A stretch of DNA of 64,000 nucleotides, taken from positions 62,086,954 to 62,150,953 of the forward strand of contig NC_088776.1 of the NCBI RefSeq assembly GCF_954871325.1, in the 5' to 3' direction. The notes below the pieces were generated by a model. That model saw nothing but the letters and a program-made list of their open reading frames with translations, did not search any database and had not been told where the DNA came from. The position numbers were made by a program, and so were the translations under genes. Positions 1-15,500 of the stretch are shown piece by piece (positions within the stretch are counted from its first letter, which is position 1; each line of letters begins with the position of its first letter). Origin of the DNA: Gordionus sp. m RMFG-2023. Its lineage: Eukaryota; Nematomorpha; Gordioida; Chordodea; Parachordodidae.

Positions 1-437
1 AAATCCCAAAAGAAAAATGAATTTTTTTTAAAAAAAAACGGTAAAATTATATTCCAAATTTCTTTTTTGCAGCAAAAATATGATTTTTTTAATTTTAATA
101 CTAAATTTGATAATTTTAAAAGTTTTTGAATTAAACTAATATTTTTAATGAATTATATATAAATCCTATTAGATTGGGCGGGACGGAGTAAATTTGTTAA
201 AATATATAACTTGCCCGGACTGGTTATAGTGCCTAAACGGGCCCAAGGGCGGCTTTGACGACCTCTAATAGATTATATAAATATTAATATTATAAAAAAT
301 TATTGAACCCTCTTTTGTTTTTTATATAATAATTGAATATTTACATTTTTTTTTTAAAAAATAAAAAGTAATTTAGGGATTTATTTTTCTTATATTAAGA
401 AATTAAATTTTTTTAATTTGAAAAAAAAATATATATT
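1..437. other. Upstream flank of gene 1
   Basis: AT-rich sequence without a recognisable gene. At about 175-275 there is an isolated GC-richer patch. Read on the minus strand it begins TAGAGGTCGTCAAAGCCGCC, which resembles a hAT transposon end, but no partner end or target duplication was found. The promoter of gene 1 must lie here if 438 is the start; no firm TATA box can be picked out from the AT background. Confidence 0.3.
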
Positions 438-561
438 ATGAGGAATATATTATTCAAACCTTATAATGGAAAGATATACATCATAGCTATAAGTCTCTAT
501 TTGATTTTATGGGCACGTTATGGAGAAATGGAGTGGAGAATGATGTATCATAAACTAGAAA
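438..561 (+). CDS. Gene 1 exon 1: start codon and signal peptide
   Basis: The ATG at 438 opens MRNILFKPYNGKIYIIAISL and continues with a hydrophobic core and a short polar stretch (EMEWRMMYHKLE). The donor follows CTAGAAA at 562. The exon is 124 nt and ends in phase 1, identical in length and donor position to gene 2 exon 1. The AT-rich leader just upstream (ending ATATATTATG) is also conserved between the copies, which supports this ATG. Confidence 0.75.
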
Positions 562-3500
562 GTTTGCGCTATACAAATAAATACAATATTATACTAAATT
601 GACATAACTATATATTTCTTTTTGGCTTAGTAAAATTTGAAAATGCAATAAATAATTACTTCTTCAATAAAATTTCTTCTTCTTCTGGAGTTTACATTCT
701 ATTTGCGCTCATATAATTATTCGCCGAAATAGCTTTAGTACACATATAATTACACTGTGTGACAAGAAAAATGAGAGAAGAAAATAAAAACAAGTTTTGG
801 TGCAGAATTTGACGCTGGGTTCGAATCCTTTTTCAAATTTTCCCTACACGTCAAGTTTTAAAAATATTAACGTATAAAGACAACTTTTCGAAATCACAAA
901 AATGGTAAAATTTAGGTCTTTATACAAATATATTTTAAAAAGTATCGAATAAAAATCCCTGAAAATTGGTAATAGTGTTAAACTTATATTTTAAAATTTT
1001 TTATAGATTGGTTTTTGAGATAAATGGTAAAAAATTTTGTTTTAGGGATCTTAAGTTTTCAATTTAAATTACTATCAAAATTATTAACTTTAGAAGATAA
1101 ATTTTATATAATTTTGCTTCAAATATGCTCAAGATTATATATTAATTCTAATTATGTTTCAAAAGTACTCTATGCCATGAAAATTCAACCAAAATCTATA
1201 AATTAAAAAAGTTGATACAGATATTTACGAACTTTTTAATTTGTACACTTTTATTAAATTTTCTCTGCATAAAGCATTTTTAAAGCAAAATTAAGGTAAT
1301 ATTTATCTTTTTAAGTTGTATTTAATAATATTTTACGAATATATGATCAATTTATACCAAAATCAGATATCTGTACCCACTTTTTTAATTTGTACTCTTT
1401 TTGAATTGAGCATTTTTGAAGCAAAATTCATTTAAAATGCAATAATTGATAATTTTTTCATATTTTTTTATTAATATTTATCTTTTTTAGATGTATTTAA
1501 GAATATTTGTTTTTTTAATAAATTTATATCAAAATATATGATTTTCCAATGGAGTACCTTGAACCCGTAGTATGGGCAATAAATAATAATGCCAAATAAC
1601 GAGTAGGAAGAAAGGAGAAGAATTATTTTTTTCGCGCTTAATTTTTCATAAACATTTAATTTCTTTCATTAATTTTTTTTTAAATTGGATTTTAAATATT
1701 ATTCAAATTCCCTCCTTATATAATATTCTACAAAAAATTAATGCCGAGGTCCCCTTGTTTAAAGTATGTCTCTAAATTTTGTTACATCTACGGGCTATAT
1801 ATTGCCCGCACAAAAATTTCCAATTTCTCCAATCATTCAAAGGATTTATGAAATTTATTACAATGTTCCACTCTGCGTGGATAAACCATTTGCCCCTAAT
1901 TACATATGTAAAACATGTTATAATTCTTTTAATTCGTGGGTAAATGGAAAACGGTCATATTTGCCTTATTCGAAACCTGCATTTTGGCACGTAGCAAGAA
2001 ATCATTCGTTGGATTGTTATTTTTACTCGATTATTACATTTGGGTTTAACAAATAAGTAGAAAATTCGCTATCCTGAAATTTCGTCGGTTGTTTATCCGG
2101 TAAAATATAATATGCATACAACAGTTCCTTTTTTTAATAGTTCGCAGCTGGAAAAATTACGTTGCCAGGACGATGACAATATTGATCTTGAGTATCATCC
2201 CGAAGAGGATTCGTCATATATGTCAAAAGAGCAACTAAATGACATAACCAGAAATTTACAACTTTCAAAAAGAAAGTCCTAATTTTTAGCCTCAAGGCTT
2301 AATGATTTTAAAATTTTAAAAAATGGAGTTCGAACTTCATACCGATTCCGTAGAGTATCGTTTAAAAATTTATTCTCTTACGAAAATTTTTTATACTCTT
2401 CCAACAATCTAGGTCAACTTTTTTTACAACTTAATATTGAATTGGTGCCCGATGAATGGCGCTTGTTCATCGATTCAAGCAAAAACAGTGAAAGCAGTTT
2501 TGCTTCATAACGGAAATTTTAAGCCAGCAATTCCCATCGCCTATTCCAACCAATTAAATGAATCATATAAAAATATGAAATATTTATTGTCAAAAATAAA
2601 TTATTCCATTTACGAATAAGATATACTGCGCTCAAAATGATCGCAATCCTGACGAAAGTAAAATATGAGATAGGTTAGCTTAGCATAATATATTTATTTA
2701 AATATGAGAACTATTTCATTTAAAATAAATTGTTTGGGAATCGTACCGTGTGCAGTGTAGCGAAAAGAACGAAAGCCACAATAAATAAATATATTAAATG
2801 TAAGCTATATTAAAAAAGATTTTATAAATAAAGGTCAATTTAAAAAATATAGGTTTATTAAAAATTGAGTAAGGATTTTATAAAAAAAATGTATAATAAT
2901 AATAAGGAAGGTTTGCTGCAAAAATTAAGATATTTATTTAGTTGTAGGGATTATTAGAACCGAAGTTATAAATCTTCAAAAAGTGCTAAAAATGACCTTT
3001 TTGGCCACTTTAACCTAAAATAAATAAAAAACCTGATGTGCTAGAAAAAAACTGACAGGGGATTTAGAATATGCATAAAAAACTGTCAACATGTTTATTT
3101 TATTTTCTCCTAAAAAATCAAGTCGAAATTTGTCACACAGTGTTATTAATCTTAAAAAAGACACCAGGTTATAATTATAATTTTAAAAAAATTCGAGCTT
3201 TGACATAATGCACTTATTCTATAAAAAAAACGTTCACACATCATTTTGAATATGGGCGGTATATTTTTCTAGAATAATGATATATCCTTAATTCTCAAGT
3301 AAACGTTTAGAATATTTTAATTTTAGATTTTTTATAGAGATTTAAAATTTTTCAAAAATACCATTATTAAATATATTTCAACATGTTAAGAATTTCTCTC
3401 ATAAATATTAAACATATTTAGGAAAACATAAATATAAATTATTTATATATTTCAAAATTAAATTCTATTATAAAATGAATAGCTGTTTATAATTTATACT

Positions 3501-6500
3501 TGTTTTATGGAAAATGATATAAAAATATATTGATTTCTCTGTTATTCATCTCTCTAAATTTTAACGCTCAAATCATAATGGTATTTGATTAATCGGTGAT
3601 CGGACAAATTGGCGACTTTAAAGTCTTTAGTCTAGACAGGTCCTTCTTTTAATTACTTATTATAGCGTTTAACAAATATTAAACAAATCAAAGATCATGT
3701 CATAAAAAATGAAGAGAAACATGCAACCTATTTCATTAAGTCAATTCACAATATAATGTATATGAACTCGAAGCTAATAAAAACGAAATGGTTAGGCCTA
3801 CTAAATTAATTTTCTTGGATTTAAATCTGATCATACATAGAAAATTTATTTTCAATAACTATCCTTAATAATTATTTCATAATTTATATATAATATAATA
3901 TTTGAATATAAAATATGGGATTTTATTTTTATAGAAACGCAAAATATGCCGAAACTTTTACCTTTCTTTTGTCTGAACTTGATCGTGAGTATCACTCTAG
4001 TCTCTATCGTCCTTTATAAATAGAAAATTAGTTAAAGTATCTATAAATTGTTTTATTTATCATCCCTTTAAAATGTGTGGTCTGATGAGAACATTAGAAA
4101 GCATTGTTAATAATCACGATATTTAGCCAAGAATTAATTTTTTGATACCAGCTTTAGGTAGAAGTGGGCTTAGAAAAAATTAATTTTGCAGGTCATACCT
4201 AGTCTAAAATACCTGTTAATTTCATGAACATATAATTTGAACTCCTCTTAATATATTAAAATAGTTATAAATATATAAATAAATTTTTCAAACAAATTAA
4301 AAAATAATAATTAATTACGAAATAGTCTGAAAATCTTAGAAAAAAAATATAAATTTGAGAGATTCCAAAATCCTATTAGAAAGGCTTCTGCTATATATAT
4401 AAAGATATATAATTTAAAATTTTTAACAGTTTCACAAATTAAATTTTTGAAAGGTGTAAATGTAATGGTAGAAGATATAGGGCTTTTAAAAATATTCAAA
4501 ATTAACGATTCAATTATAGAAGAACTGGTTCAAAAACACCCCTACACAATTGAAATGAAGATCTCAGCTAACTTTGATAGATCGGAATACACGAAAATAG
4601 TGATAATTTTATAATTTTATAAATAAAATAAATTAGTTAATAAATAATGGAAGTAAAGTAAGTTAAAAATAAGAAAAGAGTGAAAAAATGAACGAAATAT
4701 AATTTATTAATGAATTATATTTCAAGGTTGAAAATAGGAGTATAATCAAGTTTAGATTTCCATGCGATTTCAACACCTACCATATTTACTTCTATTTGAT
4801 GAGCCCGATCCTTTTAAATGCGCATCAAATAGCATACTCATATGTGAAAATCGGTAAATTTAAAGAAATATACTATAAAAATTATAGATAAGATAATTTT
4901 TAAGAAGATATGATCATCTTTAATCTTAGTTTGTTTCAAAATATGTGTTTAGTCTTGGTAGTCTATTTAGTAAAGATGGGTATAATTAAAGCTTAGTTTA
5001 ATCTTTCTGTATATTTTTGAACTCTATACCTCAGCGCTTTAATAAAAAAATATATTTATCGATAAATAAGTTTATATTTATATATATATACCTTTATATT
5101 TAGATTACTACTTAACAAAAATAGGTGATTTTTAATTTTATTTAATAATTTTTTTTAATTTTTAGATATTTGTAAATTTATAAAACTTTTTAATTTTTAC
5201 TATATTTTCGAATTAAATATTCCATTATTCAAACAAAAAAACAGGACAAATCTCCAATGTTTTTTTATTTCTATTATCAGGACCGTAGCCAGGAATTATC
5301 AATTATGGTGCCAACTGATTATATGAGGGTGACATTTTTTTAAATAAAACAAAGGCAGATAGTCATAATATTTTTATTATATTTATTAAAAAAATGCATA
5401 CAATAAGTTTATATTTAAATTTCAACTTAAAAGAATTAAACATTAATATTATAATTTTTTCATATTAGCATCAAATTTTTTTTGGTCATCATTTATTATC
5501 TCTGGTACTCGATAAACTCTTGAGTATAGAGAATAAAGCCTCACAAGAAGCTATCGATATCCCAATATGCCGAATAGAATTTATATATTATTTTTAAATA
5601 TGATCTGTATTCTCATATATCATTTTAATAATGTTAAAAAATCATGTATATTTTTTTCCAGTTACCTCAAACGCTCATTCATTTATTACTCTTATTTCAG
5701 CATAGAAATTTTCAATATTAGATTTTAATATGAAAGACAATCAGGAATTCCTTACTATCTTTTCCCTGAAAATTTAACAACCAACCACATAACATTAGCT
5801 CTCGACATTTGCGACAATTTGCCCAACATATAATAGAAGACCAGCACCATTATTTACAATTGAAAGAGACTTACCACTTTTTGTAAGTTCTGTTGATTAT
5901 TCCCTTACAACAGTCATCTTGAGATCGACATGGCTCAATCATTATTAAAGCTAAAAATTCTATGAATGACTTGAGGCAATACTAATTTCTGGTTCTCGTC
6001 AAAACTACCACAATCCGTTTAGGCTGTAACCCAGTATAAATTATCTAATTTTGTTGACTGTTCTGAAAATAATAAACTATATAGGCAATCACCTATTTAA
6101 TTTACGATGAGATCTAACCCTCTAAAAAAGCAATCGACAGTATATAATATAAGCTTTTAAAAGGCTATTAAAACCTCGCACTATTAGGTTTTCTTAATTA
6201 TAGTTTAAAAATACCAGATGGTATTATTTTACTTTCTAAGCATAGTGGTTTTACTTGAATGAACCCCCCCCCCCTTCACAACATTTTAAGAAAACTATGT
6301 AAATTAGTTTTATATGTCATATATTAGCAACTAGATATTTAAAGACATACATTTTTAAGAAATAATATTTATTTTATATACACTCATTAATTATATAATA
6401 GATGTTTTTTTATGTAACGTTTTTATTATTTTTTTATCCGACATATAAATATGTGCATTATAGATCTTTTTAAATTGAAATAGTTTTTTAGCAAAGACTA

Positions 6501-9500
6501 TAGATTAAAAATGAGATATTTTGATATGATATTCTATGCTTATTAAATAAAAATGTACAAATTCTAGAATAACACAGCGTTTCACTGAATGTGGCCATGA
6601 AGCTCTTTATAATCAAATCTCTGGCTAAAAATAATTAGTGAGGGTTAATATCTTTGCCAAAGGACTTAATTTATTCTATGATTTTCTCATAATCTACCCC
6701 TTCCTCGCTTGATCCTCCTTCCTATTTTTTAATTATCATCTATTTAGTGATTTTTTTCTTGAGTACAAGATTCTTTAAATATATTTTACAATATAAAAAA
6801 TTGTTAAACAAATATGTTTATAAAATATATATATAATGTTGATTATATTATCCATAGGCGTAGCCAAGATTTTCCTAAGGGGGGGGAGATTAAAAATTAC
6901 TGGGGGTTTCGCCCCCAGACCCCTTTAGGGCGGGCCTTCGGCTCTTTTGCCCGGTCTTCGGCCGGGTAACCTTAGTCTATATATAGCCATAAAATATTTT
7001 TACAAATTTTAATTAAAAAAAAAAGCCTGGAACAAATATGAAATATATTTTTATTAGTTTATATAAAATATAATAAATTACTTGTATATACATTAATATA
7101 AAAGCATGGTAATAATTTATTCCAAACAATTATAAGAAATTTATTTATAAAAAGTAAGTAGACATATAGTTGATATTCCTCTATTATATAGTATTAGTCA
7201 CAATATACTAGGTAAAATTCCACTTTTACAGACATATTTGACAGTTAGAGAATATATACAGTTAATAATTTAACAAATTTTACTAAACAATGCTCTTGAT
7301 AATAAATATAGCAACAATTTGCATTCAATTATTTAATGCCATCTATTTAGTTTAAGAAAAAATGATATTAAAAATTGATCTATATATCATTCATCCCAAA
7401 ATGTCTTTAAAGTATATTTTCTGATGTCCTTATCAATATTTTATAGTTTTTGTAAAATATATAATTCGCTCTATTGGTAAAAATTACTTGATTGTCATAT
7501 GATAATTGATAAAATTAGATATACTGTAAATCTACGACATATAATATTCCACTGTTTGTATTGTCCTTTAATTTTTTATTTAATTTATGATTTAATTTTA
7601 TCAATAGTTTTATAATTATTATTTACTTTTATTAAGATAAATAAATTAAAATTACACACTTTATAAAAAATTATATTTGATATATTATATTATTTACTTT
7701 TATTAAGATAAATAAATTAAAATTACACACTTTATAAAAAATTATATTTGATATATTATATTATTTAGTAATTTTATGCATCTATTATTAATAATTTATA
7801 ATACATTTCACTTTTGTGCTTAAGACTTATCTTATATTCCATTTCTTAAAAAGCATTTTTGGTTCACTTTTTTTTATATATAAATGCTTTTTTCCAAAAA
7901 TGTATAAATTATCATGAATATTTTTATAAAAAAATATTAACTTTTACATTTTTTCTTTCAAATTATTGTCTAAGTTATATGCATACATTTTTGGGGGTCA
8001 GGGGGTGGGAGGGAGGACTAAGGGGGATATTTTTTATTAGATTAAAATGATATTCACAAAAAGTGATAAATTTCTGAAGGGGGGGAGATTTCCCTTATGC
8101 CCTCCTCCCCTGGCTAGGCCTATGATATTATCTAATATTTAATAAATTGTAATAATTGATATATATTCTGGAATAGAACTAAAATATATCTATTAATTTT
8201 ATGTTAATATCGGAGGTCTCTTATTATATTTTTTCAACCACATAATTGTCCCGCATTGTTATTTTTTAAAATATTATAATTGTCAAACTGATGAATTTAT
8301 CAGAGGAATTTATTTGTACCGAAGTATATTCATCAACATCCTTGGATAAAACTGCATTTATATTAATATGTCTTTAAACCTTATTGACTACTAACTTACT
8401 TATTAATTTTTTAGATATTAATAAGTATTATTATTTCGTTTAAATGTTTTATTATTAGCTTAGTATTACAAAGAGTTTTTAAAAACCCTACAGAGAGGGT
8501 TGTGCCTAATTTATCGAATTAATAATAAATGGAGACTTGTACCAAATTAATAATAAATCGTAAAAATTTTTATTCTCTAAAAAAATACAAACTATTTTTA
8601 TACATCAAAATTATATTCCTTAAAATAATATTTAAGCCATCTTCGTATCATATATTTTGCAAAAACTACAAAAAATATAATAAAATATAGGGTTAATTAA
8701 TCCTTTAAAAACATAAATATTAAATATGATGTTATATAATAATTAACAAATAGTACAACATTCATCACATTGTTTTTATTAGCGTGTAAAATGTAGAAAC
8801 CTTTCCCCAAATTTTAATTTTCTTTTAAATATTTCAGCCTAATCCTTATAATATGGGATATTCATTTCAATTATAAATTTTTAACTTTTTCCTAGAACGG
8901 TTGAATTATCGCAAAGAAACTCCATCTCGTGTATTTTTCAATTTAGTTACATCCTTTGGGGCGGCTCACACTTATAGAATGAAGATATTGACAATGACAA
9001 CTGATAACAAGACAATAAAATTGGAAAAAATTGCAAAAGTAAATTGAATATTATATATGGCACAAAAGTTTTTCACAGAAAAAATAAATCTAAAATTTAT
9101 TGGTATTTAACTTTATTTCATAAGTTATTTTCCTGTAAATTTTTTTTTTCGTCTAATCCTCCTTAGCATATCACAGTGATATTGACTTAAAATTAGTATT
9201 TATAAACCCGAGTTAACTAATTTTTAAAAACAGATTACTCAAAATTTAAACAAAAAATATTATAAGCTTAAGTACCTTGCTCATGTATGGCAGATCTGAA
9301 CACTTAATGACTAAATTTCGAGAAAATTATTTGATTGTCGCCTTTTTTAAATATCGAAATTGAGTCCTTTATAAATGTTAATCAAAAGATTTAAAACATT
9401 GTAAATTAAAATATCATAGTCCTAACATTATTACCATGTTTCAAAATATTGATGCTATAAATATCTGCAGGCTTAGCAATAATAAATGGTTTAGCTAAAA

Positions 9501-12500
9501 TAAGTTATTAAAAAAATTGGAGAGAATTTAAGGTGATCCACTTAAATATGGCCAAGGCATGAAATATGATGTTCAATAATCTTAAAGGATAATGATAAAA
9601 CCGATTGTCCATAAAACTAATTTCGGAACATAATATTTAATGATTGTCCAATACAAAAGATTAAGATATATTCAACTGCACTCTGAATATTAGGATAATT
9701 GCTGCATAAAATCTTCATCATAGGAATTAATATCAAGCATATTATAGGGGAGGGACATCTTGTTGTTTATTGTAAATCCAAGGAAAATTTTGAAACCATA
9801 ACGATACGGTTATAAATTAAATATATAAAGTATTTAAAAGCTAATTTATTTTCTTGTTGATTGAAATAATATTCAAATGTTTTTATGTACAATCAATTTT
9901 ACCGAAAGATATATATAGCTTCAATAATTAAAATAAACAAATTCTTTAAAATTAGTTAAATTTAACTTTCCCCCTTTAAAGCTGAAAGAAGTTTAATAAA
10001 TTAAAATAATTTACCCCACACCCCCCAACCATTTCGAGATTTTTATTATTATCTCGGGTCACTCAGGCTAGCAGCCACTGTACGGTCCTGTTTCCTATAA
10101 AGTTCCTAATTTATAAATGGTTTCTATGGGGAACTAAAAATATGAGATGAATGAAATTAAAAATTCACTCGTGCAATTTTTCAACTCTTTTATTGATTTA
10201 TTATTAATTTATGTTAGAAAACTAGGGACAACCAGTGTTTTTTTATTAGTTTAAGTCGGAAGTCTATCTTTAAAGATTATACTATTTCAAGGATACTGAT
10301 TTTCTTGAGTGTGATTTAACAAGCTAAATCTTAAAATCCTCAATATTTATAATAAATAGAGCTTAATAATATATAAATAATTTTAATCTCTTTCTATATA
10401 TATAATAATATAATGGCACTTTAACATGTTATGTGAGCTTAGGCGTATTACTCCAAGCTTATTAAAAGGATCACCTAATTGCACTTCAAATTGGGGTCTG
10501 TAGCTCAATTGCTTCTTAATCTAGTAAGCTAACATAAAAATTTCAATATATTCATATATATATTATTAGATATATTCTATAAAAGTACTCTAGATTCAAA
10601 ACTTGAAAAAAAAATTGATAAATGTTTCAACACCACAGATAAATGTTTGGGATTTGTTCTTTTATTTTTGGATAGAAGGTAATAAAGCTCAACAATCCGG
10701 ATTCCACAGTTATAACTAAGGGTTTAACCGAACCAATGCTGTTTAGTCTTTAAAATCGGTTCACTGATTCCATCGGCTTTTTAGATTTGATCTTCAATGT
10801 TTTTCCTGAATCAATAGAAAAATTATTAATTCAATCAGCATCAATTCCTTGGGAAAAAATATTTTACAAAACATGTGACATAATGAAAGAAAAATAATGA
10901 TTATCAAGCAAGATTTTACCAATCCACTATAATATATTTGACTATGACTTAAAAATGGAATATCAAATTAATAAAATATTTCATATTATCTTATTTTATC
11001 ATAGCGGATTTTATTATTCTATAATATAATTATATTAATTACTCGTTGTGTTGTCAGCTATTTATTTTATTATTTTTACATATGCAAATAAATAAAAAAA
11101 TTCATCAATTTAAACCGCTATCTTCAGAAAAGCTTAACTTTTGTTAAATTTTTATAGTTAGCATTGCTTTAAAATTTTGAACACAACCTCTTTCCATTTT
11201 TATATCAGAAAATGGTAAAAGTCTATTAAGATATGTTACATTCTTCTTTCGATTAAGAAGGCTAAATTATGGTTATTTTATATTCTGATAAAGTTCAAGA
11301 CTTCATCATTCAAACACAATTTCAATCAAACAGGTACTTACAAGCTGAGTTTCCAGTTTAAAATATGCAGAACCTGGTCTATTGAAACTATTAAACATGT
11401 CAAAATAGGTATACACACAAATTTTATTTATCTTTATACAGAAAAACATTATATAAAATATATGAACAAACTGGGAAATTCAATTTATCATCATTTTAAA
11501 CATAGATATTTAGTGCCATTTTACCTTTATTTTTTGTCTATCCTAAAAATAAGCAGTGACCCCTACAATGAGAGCGGGGAGGGATTAGAAGCAACTAAAT
11601 ATTATTGGTTTATTTAAAAAAAAATTTTGCTTCCCCATATTTATCAATTTTATATAAATAAACTGTTAAAAGGGGTTCAAAAATTAATTAAATATATTTT
11701 TAGAAGGGGGGTGAGGTACCTTTCTGGGGGTATTCTACTTCTACTTCCAAAGAAAGTGTTGGGTCCCAATGAAAATAAGTATGCGTTTTAATAAACATCG
11801 GAATAAGAGGTTTTTTGAATTTAGGAATGGAATTTCCTAATATAATAAGAATTAAAAGAATTAAATTGTAAGGACAGATTATTTAAAAAAAAATATAATA
11901 TAATTCATACCGCTTTTATTATTATAAAATATATTGTATATTTTTTAAATGAAAAACATAACATAACTATAGATGATAAACCTCTCAATAATTTCAATGG
12001 TAAATTCTTTTTAAAAATTATCCAAAAATTTTAATTTCGTAAACCTCTAAGCCATTTATATAGAAAGACAAATAGGTGATAAGAATAAGATATTATTAGC
12101 TTTATATTAACTTGTCACATAGTAATGTCTTTACTGAATTCTTTAAATTTTATTCATCAAGTGATGATAACGGCTTGTCAAATATATGTAAAAATAATAG
12201 GTAGTCAGTTACTTTAAACGTTACTTGATACTTTGCATTATATTATGTTATTTATAAAATTTTGATTATTTTTTTATTTAATTGTATTTTTTGGGTTACA
12301 TATGTCAAATAAAAAAAATAATATAAACTTTAAAAAAAAAATATGAACCCGAGTTTAAAAGAGACAAGGTAGAAAGATTTTAAACAAGTATTTATATTAC
12401 AAACAGTATAATCGTGTTTACAATATATTTGAAAAATTAATATATATTTTTGAAATAGTTGTATGATTAAATAAAACGTTAAGCTGATGGGTGTGAAATT

Positions 12501-15500
12501 AATATAAATTCATTTTCTCTGGTATTATGAATATTTTTTTTTCATCTATATGCAACTAACTGATCGGGTAATTTAAAAAAATACTAAAATAATATAACAG
12601 AATTTTTTCTTTTTTCATAAAATTAAAAATAGGTTCTTTAATATTCGTCAATCGATCGACTTACAAAAATAATCCAAGTCTGCACATAATGGTATTTCCG
12701 AAAAAATATAAGGGTATGATTTTAATGTTATATTAATAATTATTCAAAAATAAATTAATTGAATAAAATTGATATTTTTAATGTCATGTCCTATATAAAA
12801 GTGTTAAATACCTTTGATATTATTTTTATGATAGAAATCGATTATTTATAAACAAAAATAATATTAATATTATAATTATAATACATTGGCGTTTTCCTAT
12901 ACTGAAACTATAACAGTACTTTTGTCAAAAAAATATTTTAAATTTTAAAATGACAATTGTTACCCTGCATTACATTATCAAGATAGCAAAATATCTAATT
13001 ATTTTGTTATAAAATGACAATTATAAAGATTGTAACCTTAGTAAAATATATTATGACGAAATAATGTCAATCATGATTATTACTTAAATCATCATTCAAA
13101 TCATATCAAAATATATTTAAAAATATCCATTTTTTAAAATTATGGACCAAAAAATTTAAAAGTTTTAAAATGACAATTATTTATTTAAATTATTATACTA
13201 TTTTTTATTATAAGCTCTCAAAAATAGAAAAATTTCAAAGAATAATAGCAGAATATCTTTATATGCAATAGCTTATCATCACAGAATTGAGAAAAATGAA
13301 GGTTAGATTTTTTATTATTTTTGTAAAATATATTGAAAGTTAATTTTCAGTTTTAATCGTCATTGAAATATATAGGTTCCCATTTAAAATTGCCAAGCAC
13401 TATATTTCTTATATAAGTGTATATCCTAGAAATCCCTAATGTAACATTGATTGATGTTAGTAAAGACATTTCAATTGAGACCGATATAAGGCCGAATTTA
13501 TTGTAAAAGAGGCTTTTTCAAGTTTTGTTTCTAATAATTTTAGCGATATTTAAGAGAAAACTCAATTAAAATATATGGGAGACAGGAGATAGTGATACCG
13601 AGTGTAGATAATTTCTTTTTAAAATTAATATATTGAGCTATTTAAATTTATACCTTAAATGTATTTTAATATGAAAGTAATAGGTTAATGTTACTCAAGA
13701 ATATGATCACAAAAAATTATTAAATGCAAATTAAAATTTTAACACCTCATATGTAACTATTTAATTTTACTAACATTTTTTTTCATAAATGTTATTCAAA
13801 CTTTTTATCAATTTCAAAATAATCTCAATTTTGTTATGTATAAAAATATTTAATATAATTCAATATGAAGGTTTTGGCGATGTTCGTAAATAATGTAGGG
13901 ATTTATTTTTAATAAAAATTTAACTATATTTATCAAAGGTGACTTTTTTTGTAAATTAAATGACTGTCTTAATTGACAAAAGTTCTTTTTGCTGATACAG
14001 TTTATATATGAGATGTTGTAAAACACCATATATTTGTAACAAATTTTTTATAAAATAGTTTGATTTGATGTAAATATTGTAAAAATATAATATTGATAAC
14101 ATTTTTATCAATTAAAAATAATTACAGCAAATCAAACAAATTTTAAGAAAGATTTTACAAATATATGGAAATGTTTTACAACAAATCATATTTATAATGT
14201 GTATAATATGGGTTAACCTGTTAAATATAAAATTTTTTGATAATATATTTTTTTATTTAAAATATAAAAACACGCTATAACACGCATAAAGGCACTTATG
14301 GTTAACATTTTTTAAATATACCAATGAAAAAATTTTGTTTTGGTGATTTAGAATCTATCAGTTATAAAAAAGAATTTAAAATAAATAAGGAATGTATTCA
14401 CTGAAGAAATGTTAAACAAGTTGGTAAAATTTGGTGATCAAATACAATTTGTATATTATATATTATTTATATTTAAATGATTTCACACTTGATAATTTTG
14501 TTAAATTATTTTTAAAATGATATAGCGCAAAAGAAGATAACATATATAATTGTTTATAAAACGCCTGAAATGGAAAAATATCACATTGGATTTGTTAACA
14601 ATCACAATGTCAGAAGGAAAAGTATAATTAATTTAGCAAGGAAATAATATATTTTTAATCTTTTATTCGCACGACTATACAAATCATTTTAAAATTTTAA
14701 GAATTTCATATTTTCTTTTATTATATAAAGTATTTATTATTTATAATTTAGAACAGAGAAATATTCCTGGGCTACGTTTAGGTAAATTTTATTATTTTAT
14801 CATAAAGTATTAATTTAATAAACAACAAAATCCAGATAATATTGATCATGTTTTAGAAGGATTATTAGGTATAATTATATAAAGCCTTAATTTATAAACG
14901 AACTTAACTTTCTTGTCAAGGCTAACTAATTATATACTCAAAATCAACTTTCTTTTTCATATATAATATAAGATTTGAAAATCCAAACTTTTATTATTAC
15001 TTAATTACGTACGGCTAAAGTTAGATGAGGCCTTTTTCTCTTTTTATAAATATATTTTTGTATTCTGGTGGTTATAAAATCTAAGGAATGGTGTGATCAT
15101 TTACATCCCGTGGTAAAATCGGATTATTTTTTTACCTAATAAAATCTTAAGGTACCTAGTACTATATTTAAATTCTAACCGACCAACAAATGTGCTATTT
15201 CATGAAGTAATGATTTGTTGGGTTTCAATCTCATGCATAGTAGGACAAATAATTATGGTCAATAGATTTTCAGTCCTAGTCTTTCATGGTAATTCAGCTA
15301 CTATGGATTTTACTAATATTCAAATATTATAATAAATTAAACGACAAATGGCTTGGCAACCTTTATATTATAATTTTTTCTAAAAATTTATACATGCGTC
15401 TGTTTCTAAGATTACATGTTTACTTCTTTAATAATACATTTAGTACTTTGAAAATAATTAATTTAAAAAAATATATATAGTTCTTTATAAACCATTCTTA

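Noticed and set aside
810-832. B-box-like GGTTCGAATCC
   Set aside because: No A box at a suitable distance and no cloverleaf, so it is not a tRNA gene; at most a tRNA or SINE scrap.
7859-8050. 63-codon open frame on the plus strand
   Set aside because: It lies inside non-coding element A1 and is low-complexity; element A2 does not keep it.
5278-10086. Possible inverted ends CAGGACCGTA at 5278 and reversed at 10086
   Set aside because: The shared ten bases would enclose element A1 and exon 4 of gene 1, the bases beyond differ, and no target duplication fits.
10496-10540. tRNA-like start GGGTCTGTAGCTCAATTG
   Set aside because: No B box or acceptor stem partner follows, so no tRNA gene can be supported.
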